Shown piece after piece: positions 25,171 through 34,389 of a stretch of DNA of 64,000 nt (its first letter is position 1; the number at the start of each line of letters is the position of its first letter). Under the pieces are notes generated by a model that did not search any database, had not been told where the DNA came from, and saw only the letters and a program-made list of their open reading frames with translations. The translations under genes and the position numbers were made by a program. This DNA is from Streptomyces sp. RKND-216 (lineage in GTDB: Bacteria; Actinomycetota; Actinomycetes; Streptomycetales; Streptomycetaceae), in NCBI RefSeq assembly GCF_004795255.1, contig NZ_SSBQ01000002.1, positions 1,800,001 to 1,864,000 of the forward strand, read 5' to 3'.

Positions 25171-25758
25171 GGCGGTTCCGCGGAAGGCGCAGTCGGCGAG
25201 GTGGTCGTCCACGAGGCCGCAGGCCTGCATCAGCGCGTACGCCGTGGTGGGGCCGACGAAGCGCAGACCGCGCTTCTTCAGGGCCTTGGACAACGCGGTG
25301 GACTCGTCCGTCACGGCCGGCACGTCGCCGTGCACCTTCGGCGCCGGACGCCCCGCCGCCTCCGGCGCGAAGGACCACACCAGGGCGTCCAGCTCGCCCG
25401 GCCTCCATTCGGCGAGAACCTTCGCGTTGGCCGTCGTCGCCCGGATCTTGGCACCGTTGCGGATGATGCCGGTGTCCGTGAGGAGCCGCGCCTCGTCCTC
25501 CTCGGTGAAGGCCGCGACGCGCGCGATGCGGAATCCGTCGAACGCCGCACGGAAGCCCTCGCGGCGGCGCAGGATCGTCAGCCAGGAGAGCCCCGACTGG
25601 AAGGCCTCGAGGCAGATCCGTTCGAAGAGGGCGTCGTCTCCGTGTACGGGACGACCCCACTCGGTGTCGTGGTAGGCGACGTAGTCCTCCGCGGACAGTC
25701 CCCAGGGGCAGCGCAGGCGGCCGTCCGGGCCCGGCAGGGCCGCGCCGTCAGCGGCCAT
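25168..25758 (-). CDS. tag: DNA-3-methyladenine glycosylase I
   Basis: A 196-residue base-excision repair enzyme that removes 3-methyladenine from alkylated DNA. The family signature is present: CPWGLSAEDYVAYHDTEWG at the N terminus (with the zinc Cys and His), then LEAFQSGLSWLTILRRRE, and near the end SFVG-like GLRFVGPTTAYALMQACG with the zinc-binding C-terminal segment. The ATG at 25758 follows AGGAG. It overlaps the end of the DivIVA-like gene by 11 bases, so the two are probably one operon, as in Mycobacterium. Confidence 0.93.
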   Translation of the reverse strand: MAADGAALPGPDGRLRCPWGLSAEDYVAYHDTEWGRPVHGDDALFERICLEAFQSGLSWLTILRRREGFRAAFDGFRIARVAAFTEEDEARLLTDTGIIRNGAKIRATTANAKVLAEWRPGELDALVWSFAPEAAGRPAPKVHGDVPAVTDESTALSKALKKRGLRFVGPTTAYALMQACGLVDDHLADCAFRGTA

Positions 25759-26170
25759 CGCCGTGCTCCTGCGCGCCCCGGCCGCCGGCGGCCTCGTGCT
25801 CCTCGCGTGCCTTGTCGAACAGCCCCCCGTGCCCGGAGGCGACCGCCTGCGCTCCCGCCAGCGCGGACTCCAGCTCCGCGATGCGCGCGTCACGCTCGGC
25901 GAGCTCCGCGCCGAGACGGTCCAGCACGTCGTCGACGTCCTGCATGCGGTAACCGCGGGCGGCGGTGGGCAGGCGCAGCGCGTCGACGTCGGCGCGGCCG
26001 ACCGCGCGGGAAGCCGGCAGCGGTTCGTGCAGGCGGTCCGGCGGCGCATCGGCAAGCCCGCCGCGCACCGCGTCCCCACGTCCGTCCCCGTCGAGGCTGC
26101 CCACCACGGCGAGCGTGATCGCGGCGATCACCACGACCAGCGAGATCAGCAGGAACCAGAACACGGCCAT
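25748..26170 (-). CDS. Membrane-anchored DivIVA-domain protein
   Basis: A 140-residue protein with an N-terminal membrane helix (VFWFLLISLVVVIAAITLAVVG, 3-24). The DivIVA-like segment is LRLPTAARGYRMQDVDDVLDRL near residues 65-85, followed by a predicted coiled coil and a charged tail. DivIVA domains bind curved or polar membranes; in actinobacteria they guide tip growth. It ends inside the start of tag. The divergent gene upstream is folP2. Confidence 0.8.
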   Translation of the reverse strand: MAVFWFLLISLVVVIAAITLAVVGSLDGDGRGDAVRGGLADAPPDRLHEPLPASRAVGRADVDALRLPTAARGYRMQDVDDVLDRLGAELAERDARIAELESALAGAQAVASGHGGLFDKAREEHEAAGGRGAQEHGDGR

Positions 26171-26343
26171 CTCCCCGAGGTTCTTCTTCGTCGCTCCGCA
26201 GCCGTTCCGCGGACCGTTGGCAACGATCGTCCCACGCCGCGCCGACAGCTACCCTCGGCGGCGGGTACCCGAGCGGTGACCTGCGGTGAGCCGGGGCACG
26301 CGGACGTGCGCGGCTCGGCCGGGACGAGAGGAGAGGATGGCGG

Positions 26344-27213
26344 ATGCTGCGCCTGGGAACACGCGAGTTCGGCGAACACGAGCCGGTGATCATGGCGATC
26401 GTGAACCGTACGCCCGACTCGTTCTACGACCAGGGCGCCACCTTCCGCGACGGCCCGGCCCTGGACCGCGTGGAGCAGGCGGTGTCCGAGGGCGCCGCCG
26501 TCATCGACATCGGCGGGGTGAAGGCCGGCCCCGGCGACGAGGTCACCGTCGAGGAGGAGGTGCGGCGCACCGCCGGTTTCGTGGCCGAGGTGCGACGGCG
26601 CCACCCGGACGTGGTGATCAGCGTCGACACCTGGCGGCACGAGGTCGGCGACGCCGTGTGCGCCGAGGGCGCCGACCTGCTCAACGATGCCTGGGGCGGG
26701 GTCGATCCGCTCCTGGCCGAGGTCGCTGCCCGGCACGGCGCCGGCCTGGTCTGCACGCACGCGGGCGGAGCGCGGCCACGGACCCGCCCGCACCGGGTGG
26801 CGTACGACGGCGACGGCGGGGTGATGGCCGACATCCTCCGCGTGACCCTCGGTCTCGCGGAGCGCGCCGTGGAGCTGGGGGTGCGGCGGGACGGCATCCT
26901 GATCGACCCCGGTCACGACTTCGGGAAGTCGACCCGGCACTCGCTGGAGGCCACGCGGCGGCTCGGCGAGATGGTCGGGACGGGCTGGCCGGTGCTGGTG
27001 TCCCTGTCGAACAAGGACTTCGTCGGGGAGACCCTGGACCGGCCGGTGAAGGAACGGCTGACCGGGACGCTGGCGACGACGGCGGTCTCCGCGTGGCTCG
27101 GTGCGCAGGTGTACCGGGTGCACGAGGTGGCGGAGACCCGGCAGGTCCTGGAGATGGTGGCCTCCCTCGCCGGCCACCGCCCGCCCGCCGTGGCCCGCCG
27201 TGGGCTCGCCTGA
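26344..27213 (+). CDS. folP2: Dihydropteroate synthase-like protein FolP2
   Basis: A 289-residue TIM-barrel protein of the pterin-binding (DHPS) family. Typical segments are VIMAIVNRTPDSFYDQG near residue 15, DIGGVKAGPG near 50, SVDTWRHEV near 97 and DPGHDFGKS near 188. In mycobacteria the equivalent FolP2 lacks dihydropteroate synthase activity, and this protein shares its neighbourhood (DivIVA-like and LOG genes), so its true reaction is uncertain. The sulfonamide target is usually FolP1 elsewhere. ATG 26344 follows GGAGAGGATG. Confidence 0.88.
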   Translation: MLRLGTREFGEHEPVIMAIVNRTPDSFYDQGATFRDGPALDRVEQAVSEGAAVIDIGGVKAGPGDEVTVEEEVRRTAGFVAEVRRRHPDVVISVDTWRHEVGDAVCAEGADLLNDAWGGVDPLLAEVAARHGAGLVCTHAGGARPRTRPHRVAYDGDGGVMADILRVTLGLAERAVELGVRRDGILIDPGHDFGKSTRHSLEATRRLGEMVGTGWPVLVSLSNKDFVGETLDRPVKERLTGTLATTAVSAWLGAQVYRVHEVAETRQVLEMVASLAGHRPPAVARRGLA

Positions 27214-27238
27214 CGGCGTCCCCGGCCGACGCGCGGCG

Positions 27239-28171
27239 CTACGCGCCGGCCTCCTTCGTGACGAGGGCGACCGCCTCGTCGACGTCGTCGGTCAGATGGA
27301 AGAGGTCGAGGTCGTGCGGTGAGGCCTTGCCGCTGCCGATCAGATGGTCGCGCACCCAGGCCACCAGCCCCGCCCAGTACTCCGACCCGTACAGCACGAT
27401 CGGGAAGCGGGTCACCTTGCGCGTCTGCACCAGGGTGAGCGCCTCGAACAGCTCGTCCAGGGTGCCGAGTCCGCCCGGCAGCACCACGAACCCCTGGGCG
27501 TACTTGACGAACATCGTCTTGCGGACGAAGAAGTAGCGGAAGTTCACGCCGATGTCGACGTACGGGTTGAGTCCCTGCTCGAACGGCAGCTCGATGCCGA
27601 GGCCGACGGAGGTCCCGCCGGCCTCCAGGGCGCCCTTGTTGGCGGCCTCCATGGCACCGGGCCCGCCGCCGGTGATGACCGCGAAGCCCGCTTCGGCCAG
27701 CCCTCGGCCGAGCCGCGCCCCCGCCTCGTACTCGGGCGAGTCCACCGGCGTGCGAGCGGAGCCGAAGACGCTGACGGCGGGGCCGAGTTCGGCGAGCGCG
27801 CCGAAGCCCTCGACGAACTCGGACTGGATGCGCATCACCCGCCACGGATCCTTGTGAATGAAGTCCGAGTCGCCCGTGGTGTCCAGCAGCCGCTGGTCCG
27901 TGGTGCCCGTCTGGACCTGGCCGCGCCGGCGCACCACCGGGCCGAGGCGCTGCTCCTGCGGCCCGCGTTCCCGCCCGTCGCCCCCGCCGGACGACGGGGC
28001 GCGCCCGCCGGAAAAGGACGCGCCGCCCCGGCCGCCGGGCGACGCCTCCCGCGCGGCGGCGTCGGCCGCGTCGCGCGCGGCGTCCTCCACCTCACGGTCC
28101 TCGGCCAGGTCCTCGGCACGCCGCACGGCGCGCTCCGCGCCCCGCTCCGGCCCTCGTTCAGGGCTGCCCAT
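27239..28171 (-). CDS. LOG family protein (Rossmann-fold nucleotide-binding)
   Basis: A 310-residue protein with a disordered charged N terminus (about 100 residues) and a Lonely-Guy-type domain. The defining motif PGGLGTLDELFEAL is near residue 205, and GGGPGAMEAANKGA near 145 binds nucleotide. LOG enzymes cleave nucleoside 5'-monophosphates such as cytokinin ribotides to the free base and ribose phosphate; some actinobacterial members make cytokinin-like products. ATG 28171 follows GGAGGGAG. It is convergent with folP2, only 25 bases apart, and downstream of dapE. Confidence 0.88.
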   Translation of the reverse strand: MGSPERGPERGAERAVRRAEDLAEDREVEDAARDAADAAAREASPGGRGGASFSGGRAPSSGGGDGRERGPQEQRLGPVVRRRGQVQTGTTDQRLLDTTGDSDFIHKDPWRVMRIQSEFVEGFGALAELGPAVSVFGSARTPVDSPEYEAGARLGRGLAEAGFAVITGGGPGAMEAANKGALEAGGTSVGLGIELPFEQGLNPYVDIGVNFRYFFVRKTMFVKYAQGFVVLPGGLGTLDELFEALTLVQTRKVTRFPIVLYGSEYWAGLVAWVRDHLIGSGKASPHDLDLFHLTDDVDEAVALVTKEAGA

Positions 28172-28284
28172 GTCGTGCTCCCTCCGCCTGCGGTGTTCCC
28201 GTTCAGCGTACGCAGCCGCAGGTGACACGCGGTGTCATTCCCGGTGACGCGCCGCCGTCGGGTTCCTGCCCGCTGCAGCGGGGT

Positions 28285-29364
28285 TCAGGCGGTGAGCCAG
28301 CTGCGCAGCCGCTCCTCGCAGTGCAGGATCAGCCGGGTGTCGACCCGTTCGTCCCGCTTGTGGGCCAGTTTCGGGTCGCCGGGGCCGTAATTCACCGCGG
28401 GCACGCCGAGCGCGCTGAACCGGGAGACGTCGGTCCAGCCGTACTTCGGGCGCGGCTCGCCGCCGACGGCCTGCAGGAACGCCCTCGCCGCCGGGTGGGA
28501 GAGACCGGGCAGCGCGGCTCCGGAGCTGTCCTCCACGGTCGGCTCCGCGACGCCGCAGCCGTCGAACACCTCGCGGACGTGGGCGAGCGCCTGCTCCTCG
28601 GAGAGATCGGGCGCGTAGCGGTAGTTGACCCTGACGGTGCACTCGTCCGGGATGACGTTGCCGGCGACACCGCCCTCGATTCCGACGGCGTTGAGTCCTT
28701 CGCGGTACTCCAGGCCGTCGATGACGACGCGGCGCGGCGTGTACGCGGCCAGCCGGTCCAGCACGGGCGCGGCGGCGTGGATCGCGTTCGCTCCGAGCCA
28801 GCTCCGCGCGGAGTGTGCGCGCTCGCCCCCGGTGCGCAGCGCGACCCGCAACGTGCCCTGGCAGCCGCCCTCGACCTCGCCCTCGGAGGGCTCCAGCAGG
28901 ACAGCGAAGTCGGCGGCCAGCCATTCCGGGTGGGCCCCGGCGACGTGCCCGAGGCCGTTGAGGTGGGCGGCGACCTCCTCGTTGTCGTAGAAGACGAAGG
29001 TCAGGTCCCGGTTGGGTGCGGGGACGGTGGCGGCGATGCGCAGTTGCACGGCCACCCCGGACTTCATGTCGCTGGTGCCGCAGCCCCACAGCACGCCGTC
29101 CTCGTCCAGCCGGGACGGCACGTTGTCCGCGAGGGGGACGGTGTCGATGTGGCCCGCCAGCACCACGCGTTCGGCGCGGCCGAGCGAGGTGCGGGCGACG
29201 ACGTTGTTGCCGTGCCGGTCGACCGTCAGGTGCGGCAGGGAGCGCAGCGCCTCCTCGACGGCGTCGGCGAGCGCCTTCTCGTCGCCGCTCACGGAGGGGA
29301 AGTCGACGAGCTGCGCGGTGAGTCGCGCGGCGTCCTGATGCAGGTCGAGTGCGGTGGGCGACAT
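28285..29364 (-). CDS. dapE: Succinyl-diaminopimelate desuccinylase
   Basis: A 359-residue M20-family metallopeptidase-fold enzyme that removes succinate from N-succinyl-diaminopimelate in lysine and peptidoglycan precursor synthesis. Zinc ligands and catalytic acids are visible: GHIDTVP near residue 71, [11 protein letters not shown] near 93, [12 protein letters not shown] near 125, and the C-terminal His in the LAHKRDE region. ATG at 29364. It partners dapC (31488-32579). Divergent from it is the lysozyme-fold gene. Confidence 0.92.
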   Translation of the reverse strand: MSPTALDLHQDAARLTAQLVDFPSVSGDEKALADAVEEALRSLPHLTVDRHGNNVVARTSLGRAERVVLAGHIDTVPLADNVPSRLDEDGVLWGCGTSDMKSGVAVQLRIAATVPAPNRDLTFVFYDNEEVAAHLNGLGHVAGAHPEWLAADFAVLLEPSEGEVEGGCQGTLRVALRTGGERAHSARSWLGANAIHAAAPVLDRLAAYTPRRVVIDGLEYREGLNAVGIEGGVAGNVIPDECTVRVNYRYAPDLSEEQALAHVREVFDGCGVAEPTVEDSSGAALPGLSHPAARAFLQAVGGEPRPKYGWTDVSRFSALGVPAVNYGPGDPKLAHKRDERVDTRLILHCEERLRSWLTA

Positions 29365-29407
29365 GGCTCCCACTCTAATCTCCGGTGTCGGCGGTACCTT
29401 GGTCCGC

Positions 29408-30445
29408 GTGTCCGAGAAAGCCGAGTCCACCCCCTCCCCGGCGAAGCCGCGCGGGCGTCGCGGCAGATTCCTGCGCGTGCTGGCCGCCTGCCTGGTGCTC
29501 GCGGCCGTCGCCGGCTATCTGGTGACCCAGCACCTCACCTCCGGCTCGGGCCCGGCCCGCTGCACGGTGACGTCGGCGGGCGGAAGCGGCGACGGCGCCA
29601 CGTACCGGATGCATCCCGAACAGGCGGCCAACGCAGCCACCATCGAAGCGGTCGCGTCGTCGCGCGGGCTGCCGGAGCGGGCGGTGACCATAGCCCTCGC
29701 CACGGCGATGCAGGAGTCAGGGCTGCGGAACATCGACCACGGGGACCGTGACTCGGTCGGGCTGTTCCAGCAGCGGCCGTCGCAGGGCTGGGGCAGCGTG
29801 CCGCAGATCATGGACCCCGTGTACGCGGCGGGGAAGTTCTACGAGCACCTGGTCGAGGTCCCCGGCTACTCGCGGCTGCCGCTGACCGTCGCGGCTCAGA
29901 AGGTCCAGCGCAGCGGCTTCCCGCAGGCGTACGCGAAGCACGAGGGGAAGGCGTCGCTGCTGACGGGTGCGCTGACCGGCCGCCACGCGGCCTCCCTCAC
30001 CTGCACGATGGGGCCGGGCGGTCCGGACGAGCGGCCCGGCGACGCGAACCGGGTGCGGGAGAAGCTGGCGCGCGAGTTCGGGCCGGAGGTGCTCGGCGAG
30101 GAGAGCGTCGCGGCCGGAACCGGCACGGGCGGCGGGCGCAGCGCCCCCGGATCGACCGCGGCGGACGGAGCCCAGAGCGACGGAGCCCAGAGCGACGGCG
30201 CACGGGCGGGCGACGCGCGGCGGGAGGTCGTGCTGCCCGCGTCCGCGTCCGAGCGGGGCTGGGAGCTGGCGCACTGGGCGGTGGCCCAGGCCGGTGAACT
30301 GCGCATCGCGGAGATCGCCTACGACGGGCGGGCGTGGAGCGCCGAGCGCGCCGAGGAGGGATGGCGTCCGGTCGAAGGGGGCGCCGGAGCACCGGACGCA
30401 CGGGCCGCCGCCGTCACCCTGCGGGTCTCGCCCGGCACGACGTAG
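29408..30445 (+). CDS. Membrane-anchored lysozyme-fold protein
   Basis: A 345-residue protein with a short basic cytoplasmic start, a membrane helix at about 21-40 and an extracellular domain. The part [20 protein letters not shown] (Glu103) and [10 protein letters not shown] resembles lysozyme or transglycosylase folds acting on peptidoglycan, though many Streptomyces homologues carry vague labels. The C-terminal third is Gly/Ala-rich and low-complexity, with the DGAQS duplication. GTG 29408 lies only 43 bases from the divergent dapE start, so their promoters overlap. Confidence 0.75.
   Translation: MSEKAESTPSPAKPRGRRGRFLRVLAACLVLAAVAGYLVTQHLTSGSGPARCTVTSAGGSGDGATYRMHPEQAANAATIEAVASSRGLPERAVTIALATAMQESGLRNIDHGDRDSVGLFQQRPSQGWGSVPQIMDPVYAAGKFYEHLVEVPGYSRLPLTVAAQKVQRSGFPQAYAKHEGKASLLTGALTGRHAASLTCTMGPGGPDERPGDANRVREKLAREFGPEVLGEESVAAGTGTGGGRSAPGSTAADGAQSDGAQSDGARAGDARREVVLPASASERGWELAHWAVAQAGELRIAEIAYDGRAWSAERAEEGWRPVEGGAGAPDARAAAVTLRVSPGTT
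30164..30193 (+). repeat. Tandem 15-base duplication inside a gene
   Basis: Two identical 15-base units (30164-30178 and 30179-30193) encode [10 protein letters not shown] in the linker of the lysozyme-fold protein. Being a multiple of three, it keeps the frame. Confidence 0.8.
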
Positions 30446-30813
30446 CCGTTTCCGGATACCCCGAGCGGCCGCGGATCACCGGGAGTCGCACGGGGGCACG
30501 GACGTTCGGGCCGCCCCTCGCAGGAAGGAGCGACAGGCGCCTGAACCACCACTCCGGCGCCCCCGGACGGCGCGTGCGGCGCATTCCCCTTTCCCGTGCG
30601 GCACAGGAGCTGTGACGTTTCCGCCGCATTCTTCACGCGACCCCGTATCGCCCTTTTCATCCGATACGGATAGTGCGACGCGTTACCAATCCTTTACCTG
30701 GTCCGGCCGCAACCTTCGGCCCTTCCGGCGCGATAGGCACTGCGTCCGGCCGGGCACCACGCCCGTCCCGACCGTATGTGAAGAAGCAGCATCTTCTCCG
30801 TCAAAGGAGCATC
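30446..30813. other. Promoter region with inverted repeat, 368 bases
   Basis: This gap lies before the secreted repeat-protein gene. An 8-base inverted repeat CCGTATCG/CGATACGG (30643-30650 and 30662-30669) spans an 11-base loop about 145 bases upstream of the start, in an AT-richer stretch. No other gene or RNA is recognisable. Confidence 0.4.
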
Positions 30814-31392
30814 ATGTCCCTCCCCCTCACGCGCCGGATCGCTCGGGCCGCCCTTCTCACGGCAGCCGGTGCCGCTTCGGTCGTCGGCGCGGCCGGGTCC
30901 GCGAGCGCCATCGACCTGCAGCAGGCCACCGACCTGGGCGGGCTGAGCAATCTGGACACCGCGGGTGTCACCGAGACCGCGGGTTCCACCGCCGGCACCG
31001 CCGCCGACCTGGCCGGTGAGGTGGGCGGCGACGCACTGGAAGGCGGCATGCCCACCGGCCGCCTGGTGAGCGACGCCGGCGAGAGCGTGACCCCGCTCGC
31101 CGAGGGGGTCGTGGCGGACACGACGGAGACCGCGAACGGCGAGCTCGGCCAGACCGTGCAGCGGACCGCGCACGACGTGCTGCCGATGAAGGACCTGCAG
31201 AACGGCAGCCTGCCGACGCAGGGCCTCACCGGCGACGCCCTCTCCGGGGACGCCCTGTCGGGCGACGCGCTGGCAGGCGGTCTGACCGGCGACCTGCTGT
31301 CCGGTGGCGGCCTGCCCACCGACAGCCTGACCGGTGGCGGCCTGCCGCTCGGCGGCGGCCTGCCCATCAGCGGCGGCCTGCCCATCGGCTGA
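30814..31392 (+). CDS. Secreted Gly/Leu-rich repeat protein
   Basis: A 192-residue secreted protein. The signal peptide MSLPLTRRIARAALLTAAGA ends near ASAI (residue 31). The mature part is acidic and repetitive: DALSGDALSGDAL near residue 145 and repeated GGLP-type units to the end. Streptomyces homologues are often mislabelled as ATP-binding proteins; no nucleotide motif is visible. AAAGGAGC lies just before the ATG. The gene is closed by a strong hairpin. Role in the envelope or aerial hyphae is not shown. Confidence 0.75.
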   Translation: MSLPLTRRIARAALLTAAGAASVVGAAGSASAIDLQQATDLGGLSNLDTAGVTETAGSTAGTAADLAGEVGGDALEGGMPTGRLVSDAGESVTPLAEGVVADTTETANGELGQTVQRTAHDVLPMKDLQNGSLPTQGLTGDALSGDALSGDALAGGLTGDLLSGGGLPTDSLTGGGLPLGGGLPISGGLPIG

Positions 31393-31405
31393 TCCGCCGC
31401 GCCCC

Positions 31406-31455
31406 GACGGCGAGCGGCCCCGGACCTGTGCTCAGGTCCGGGGCCGCTCGCCGTC
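31406..31455. terminator. Long hairpin terminator
   Basis: A stem of about 23 bases (31406-31428 with 31433-31455) and 4-base loop lies between the convergent secreted-repeat gene and dapC. Confidence 0.85.
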
Positions 31456-31487
31456 AGCCGTCGCGGGGACTCAGCCCGCGCACCGGT

Positions 31488-32579
31488 TCAGCCGCCGAGC
31501 CGGGCCACCGCGGCCCGTACCCGCTCGTCGGTGGCGGTGAAGGCCACCCGCACGAAGCGCTCGCCCGCCGCCCCGTAGAAGTCGCCCGGCGCCACCAGAA
31601 CGCCGCGCTCGGCCAGCGCGCCGACCGTGTCCCAGCACGGCTCGTCCCGCGTCGCCCACAGGTAGAGGGACGCCTCGCTGTGCTCGATGCGGAAGCCCGC
31701 CGCGGTCAGGGCTTCGCGCAGCGCCGTACGCCGGGCCGCGTACCGTCCGCGCTGCTCGGCCACGTGCGCGTCGTCCTCCAGCGCCGCCGCGGCCGCGGCC
31801 TGCACGGGAGCGGGCGTCATCATGCCGCCGTGCTTGCGGATCGCCAGCAGCTCGCCCAGCACGTCGGCGTCGCCGGCCAGGAACGCCGCACGGTAGCCGG
31901 CCATGTTGGACCGCTTGGAGAGCGAGTGGACGGCGACGATGCCCTCGTACGTTCCGCCGCACACGTCCGGGTGCAGCACCGAGACGGCTTCGGCCTCCCA
32001 GCCCAGCTCCAGGTAGCACTCGTCGCTGACCAGCAGCACCTCGTGCGCGCGCGCCCACTCCACGGCGGCGCGCAGCTCCGCGGCGGACAGCACCTTCCCG
32101 GTGGGGTTGGACGGCGAGTTGAGCCACAGCAGGCGCATCCCGCGCGGGTCCAGGTCACCTGGCCGGTCATCGTGCACCACGGGTTCGGCGCCGGACAGGC
32201 GGGCACCGACCTCGTACGTGGGGTAGGCCAGGCGCGGATGGGCGACGCGGTCGCCGGGGCCCAGTCCGAGCTGGGTGGGGAGCCAGGCGACGAGTTCCTT
32301 GGAACCCACGACGGGCAGCACGTTCCGGTCGGTGAGTCCGCGGGCGCCAAGGCGACGTTCGCACCAGCCGACAATGCCCTCGCGGTAGGCGGGGGTGCCC
32401 CACACGGTGGGGTAGCCGGGGCTGTCGGCGGCGTCGACGAGTGCCTGCCGCACGAGCGCCGGAACCGGGTCGACGGGAGTGCCCACCGAGAGGTCCACGA
32501 TGCCGTCGGGATACGCGGAGGCGGTCGCCTTGTACGGCTCCAGCCGGTCCCACGGGAAGACGGGGAGCCGCTCCGACAT
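31488..32579 (-). CDS. dapC: Succinyldiaminopimelate transaminase
   Basis: A PLP-dependent class I/II aminotransferase of 363 residues that makes N-succinyl-LL-2,6-diaminopimelate. Visible motifs: YPTVWGTPAYREGI near residue 55, NSPSNPTGK near 160, the PLP lysine in SLSKRSN, and the C-terminal GERFVRVAF Arg. I chose ATG 32579 (MSERLPVFPWD) because homologues start near there. It has no ribosome site; GTGs at 32636 and 32651 would add up to 24 residues. It lies downstream of fdxA, an arrangement also seen in mycobacteria, but a hairpin separates them. Confidence 0.88.
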   Translation of the reverse strand: MSERLPVFPWDRLEPYKATASAYPDGIVDLSVGTPVDPVPALVRQALVDAADSPGYPTVWGTPAYREGIVGWCERRLGARGLTDRNVLPVVGSKELVAWLPTQLGLGPGDRVAHPRLAYPTYEVGARLSGAEPVVHDDRPGDLDPRGMRLLWLNSPSNPTGKVLSAAELRAAVEWARAHEVLLVSDECYLELGWEAEAVSVLHPDVCGGTYEGIVAVHSLSKRSNMAGYRAAFLAGDADVLGELLAIRKHGGMMTPAPVQAAAAAALEDDAHVAEQRGRYAARRTALREALTAAGFRIEHSEASLYLWATRDEPCWDTVGALAERGVLVAPGDFYGAAGERFVRVAFTATDERVRAAVARLGG

Positions 32580-32714
32580 GGGCGACGGCGCGGGGGCCCC
32601 GGCGGAGAGGGAGGCGGGGGCGGTCTCGGAGGACACGGTTCGGCTGCTCACTTCCAGGCGGTGGGCTGACGGTACGGCCGTCCGACGGGACGCCGGACGG
32701 CGGCTGGAAACGCC

Positions 32715-32747
32715 CCGGTCCCGTACGGCTGGACCGTACGGGACCGG
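32715..32747 (-). terminator. Hairpin between fdxA and dapC
   Basis: A 14-base stem (32715-32728 with 32734-32747) and 5-base loop lies between fdxA and dapC, both on the minus strand. It should end fdxA transcripts and implies a separate dapC promoter. Confidence 0.65.
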
Positions 32748-32882
32748 GTTCTGCTCGGGGCGCGGGGACCGTGCCGGTGGCCGGCCCCGGGGGTGTCCGG
32801 TTCTCCTGTGCGGAGCGCCGTGCGGCCGGCGGGCCGCGAACGGGACGTCACCGCACACCCCTGGGCGCGCACCCCGGCGGAG

Positions 32883-33209
32883 TCACTCGTCGTGGCTCTG
32901 CGGGGGCAGCGCGGCGATGACGGGGTGGTCCCGCTCAATGAGGCCGAGCTTCGAGGCGCCACCGGGCGAACCGAGCTCGTCGAAGAACTCGACGTTCGCC
33001 TTGTAGTAGTCCTTCCACTCCTCGGGAGTGTCGTCCTCGTAGAAGATCGCCTCGACCGGGCAGACCGGCTCGCAGGCCCCGCAGTCGACGCATTCGTCCG
33101 GATGGATGTACAAGGACCGCTGGCCCTCGTAGATGCAGTCGACGGGGCACTCCTCGATGCAGGCCTTGTCCTTCAGGTCGACACAAGGCTCCGCGATGAC
33201 GTAGGTCAC
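32883..33209 (-). CDS. fdxA: 7Fe ferredoxin
   Basis: A 108-residue ferredoxin carrying one [3Fe-4S] and one [4Fe-4S] cluster. Cys9, Cys17 (CIEECPVDC) and Cys21/25 serve the first region; Cys40-x2-Cys43-x2-Cys46-x3-Cys50 (CVDCGACEPVC) the second. The C-terminal extension to residue 108 is normal for the actinobacterial 7Fe type. It passes electrons to cytochromes P450 and other redox enzymes. GTG 33209 follows GAGGAGGAA. A gene on the opposite strand starts 140 bases away. Confidence 0.93.
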   Translation of the reverse strand: MTYVIAEPCVDLKDKACIEECPVDCIYEGQRSLYIHPDECVDCGACEPVCPVEAIFYEDDTPEEWKDYYKANVEFFDELGSPGGASKLGLIERDHPVIAALPPQSHDE

Positions 33210-33348
33210 GCTGTCGTTCCTCCTCGATAGGGCTGGCGGCCCGTGGTACGGCTCCGCCGCAGGGCGCGCGGGAGCGCGGCGTCGTCGATGCCCACACCTA
33301 GTATCTCCGTTCCCGGCCACGAGACGAACAGGAGGGGCGGGTAGAGCT

Positions 33349-34389
33349 GTGGAATTCACTGGCGGCGGACGCCTGGAAGTCCGTATCACCCCGGATGACG
33401 TGGGGAAACGGGTATCGGTGCGCAGTTTGACCGGTGACCGGGTACCCGGCGCGCGGTTCACCGACACCGTCGGCGTGCTCACATCGTGGACGTCCGGTGT
33501 GCTGGAGATCACACGACGGAACGGCCGGATCGTCGCCCTGCCGGAGGACGACGTGGTGGCCGCCAAGACGGTGCCCGACGCCCCGGCGCGACGGCGCGGC
33601 GTCCCCGCGGCGGGGGCGCACGAACTCCAGCGGGTCGCCGCCCGGTGCTGGCCGGCCCTGGAGACGGAACGCCTCGGGGAGTGGACGCTGCGCGCCGCGC
33701 ACGGATTCACCAGCCGCGCCAACTCGGTCCTTCCCATGGGGGACCCGGGCACCGGACTCGACGCGGCACTCGAACGAGTGACGCGCTGGTACGACGCCCG
33801 CGCACTGCCCGCGAAGATCCAGGTGACCACGGGCGACGTGGACGACGACCGCGTGCTCGCCCGGGCGCTGGACGAGCGCGGCTGGACGGCGGAACGGCAT
33901 GCCGTGCTGCGCACCGGCGCTCTCGCGCCGCTCGCCGACCGGGCCCCCGACCCGCGGGTGCGGCTGCACCGGACGCCCGGCGACGCGTGGCTGGGCGCCT
34001 ACCGCCGGGCGGAGGGCGCCGCGGGGGACGCGGCCGTACGCGTGCTGTGCGGCGGGCCGTCGGTCTGGTTCGCCACCGTGCCGGGCGGGTGCCCCGACAC
34101 GGGCGTGGGGGACTCGGACGCCGGTCCGGTGGCGATCGGCCGCTGCGTGGTGGCGGGCCGCTGGGCGGGCTTCGCCGCCGTCGAGGTGGCCCCCTCGCAC
34201 CGCCGGCAGGGACTGGCCACGGTCGTGATGGCCGAACTGGCGCGCCGGGCCCTGCGGGAGGGCGCCTCCGCCGCCTACCTTCAGGTCGAGACCGGCAACG
34301 CGGCGGCGCTGGCGCTCTACGACCGGCTGGGCTTCGCCGACCACCACGCCTACCACTACCGCCGCGCCCCGCAGGGGAGCACGCCATGA
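33349..34389 (+). CDS. GNAT N-acetyltransferase with N-terminal small barrel
   Basis: A 346-residue protein. Residues 1-75 form a strand-rich module (PDDVGKRVSVRSLTGDRVPG, LEITRRNGRIVALPEDDVVAAK) resembling a small SH3-like barrel. Residues about 90-340 hold the acetyltransferase, with the acetyl-CoA loop APSHRRQGLATVV near 283 and ALYDRLGFADHH near 325. Substrate unknown. The GTG at 33349 follows GGAGGGGCGGG. Its stop overlaps the next gene's ATG by 4 bases, so the two are translationally coupled. Confidence 0.82.
   Translation: MEFTGGGRLEVRITPDDVGKRVSVRSLTGDRVPGARFTDTVGVLTSWTSGVLEITRRNGRIVALPEDDVVAAKTVPDAPARRRGVPAAGAHELQRVAARCWPALETERLGEWTLRAAHGFTSRANSVLPMGDPGTGLDAALERVTRWYDARALPAKIQVTTGDVDDDRVLARALDERGWTAERHAVLRTGALAPLADRAPDPRVRLHRTPGDAWLGAYRRAEGAAGDAAVRVLCGGPSVWFATVPGGCPDTGVGDSDAGPVAIGRCVVAGRWAGFAAVEVAPSHRRQGLATVVMAELARRALREGASAAYLQVETGNAAALALYDRLGFADHHAYHYRRAPQGSTP

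Noticed and set aside
30164..30193. Two identical 15-base units as a possible CRISPR or repeat array
   Set aside because: Only two copies, no spacers, and they keep the reading frame of a coding linker.
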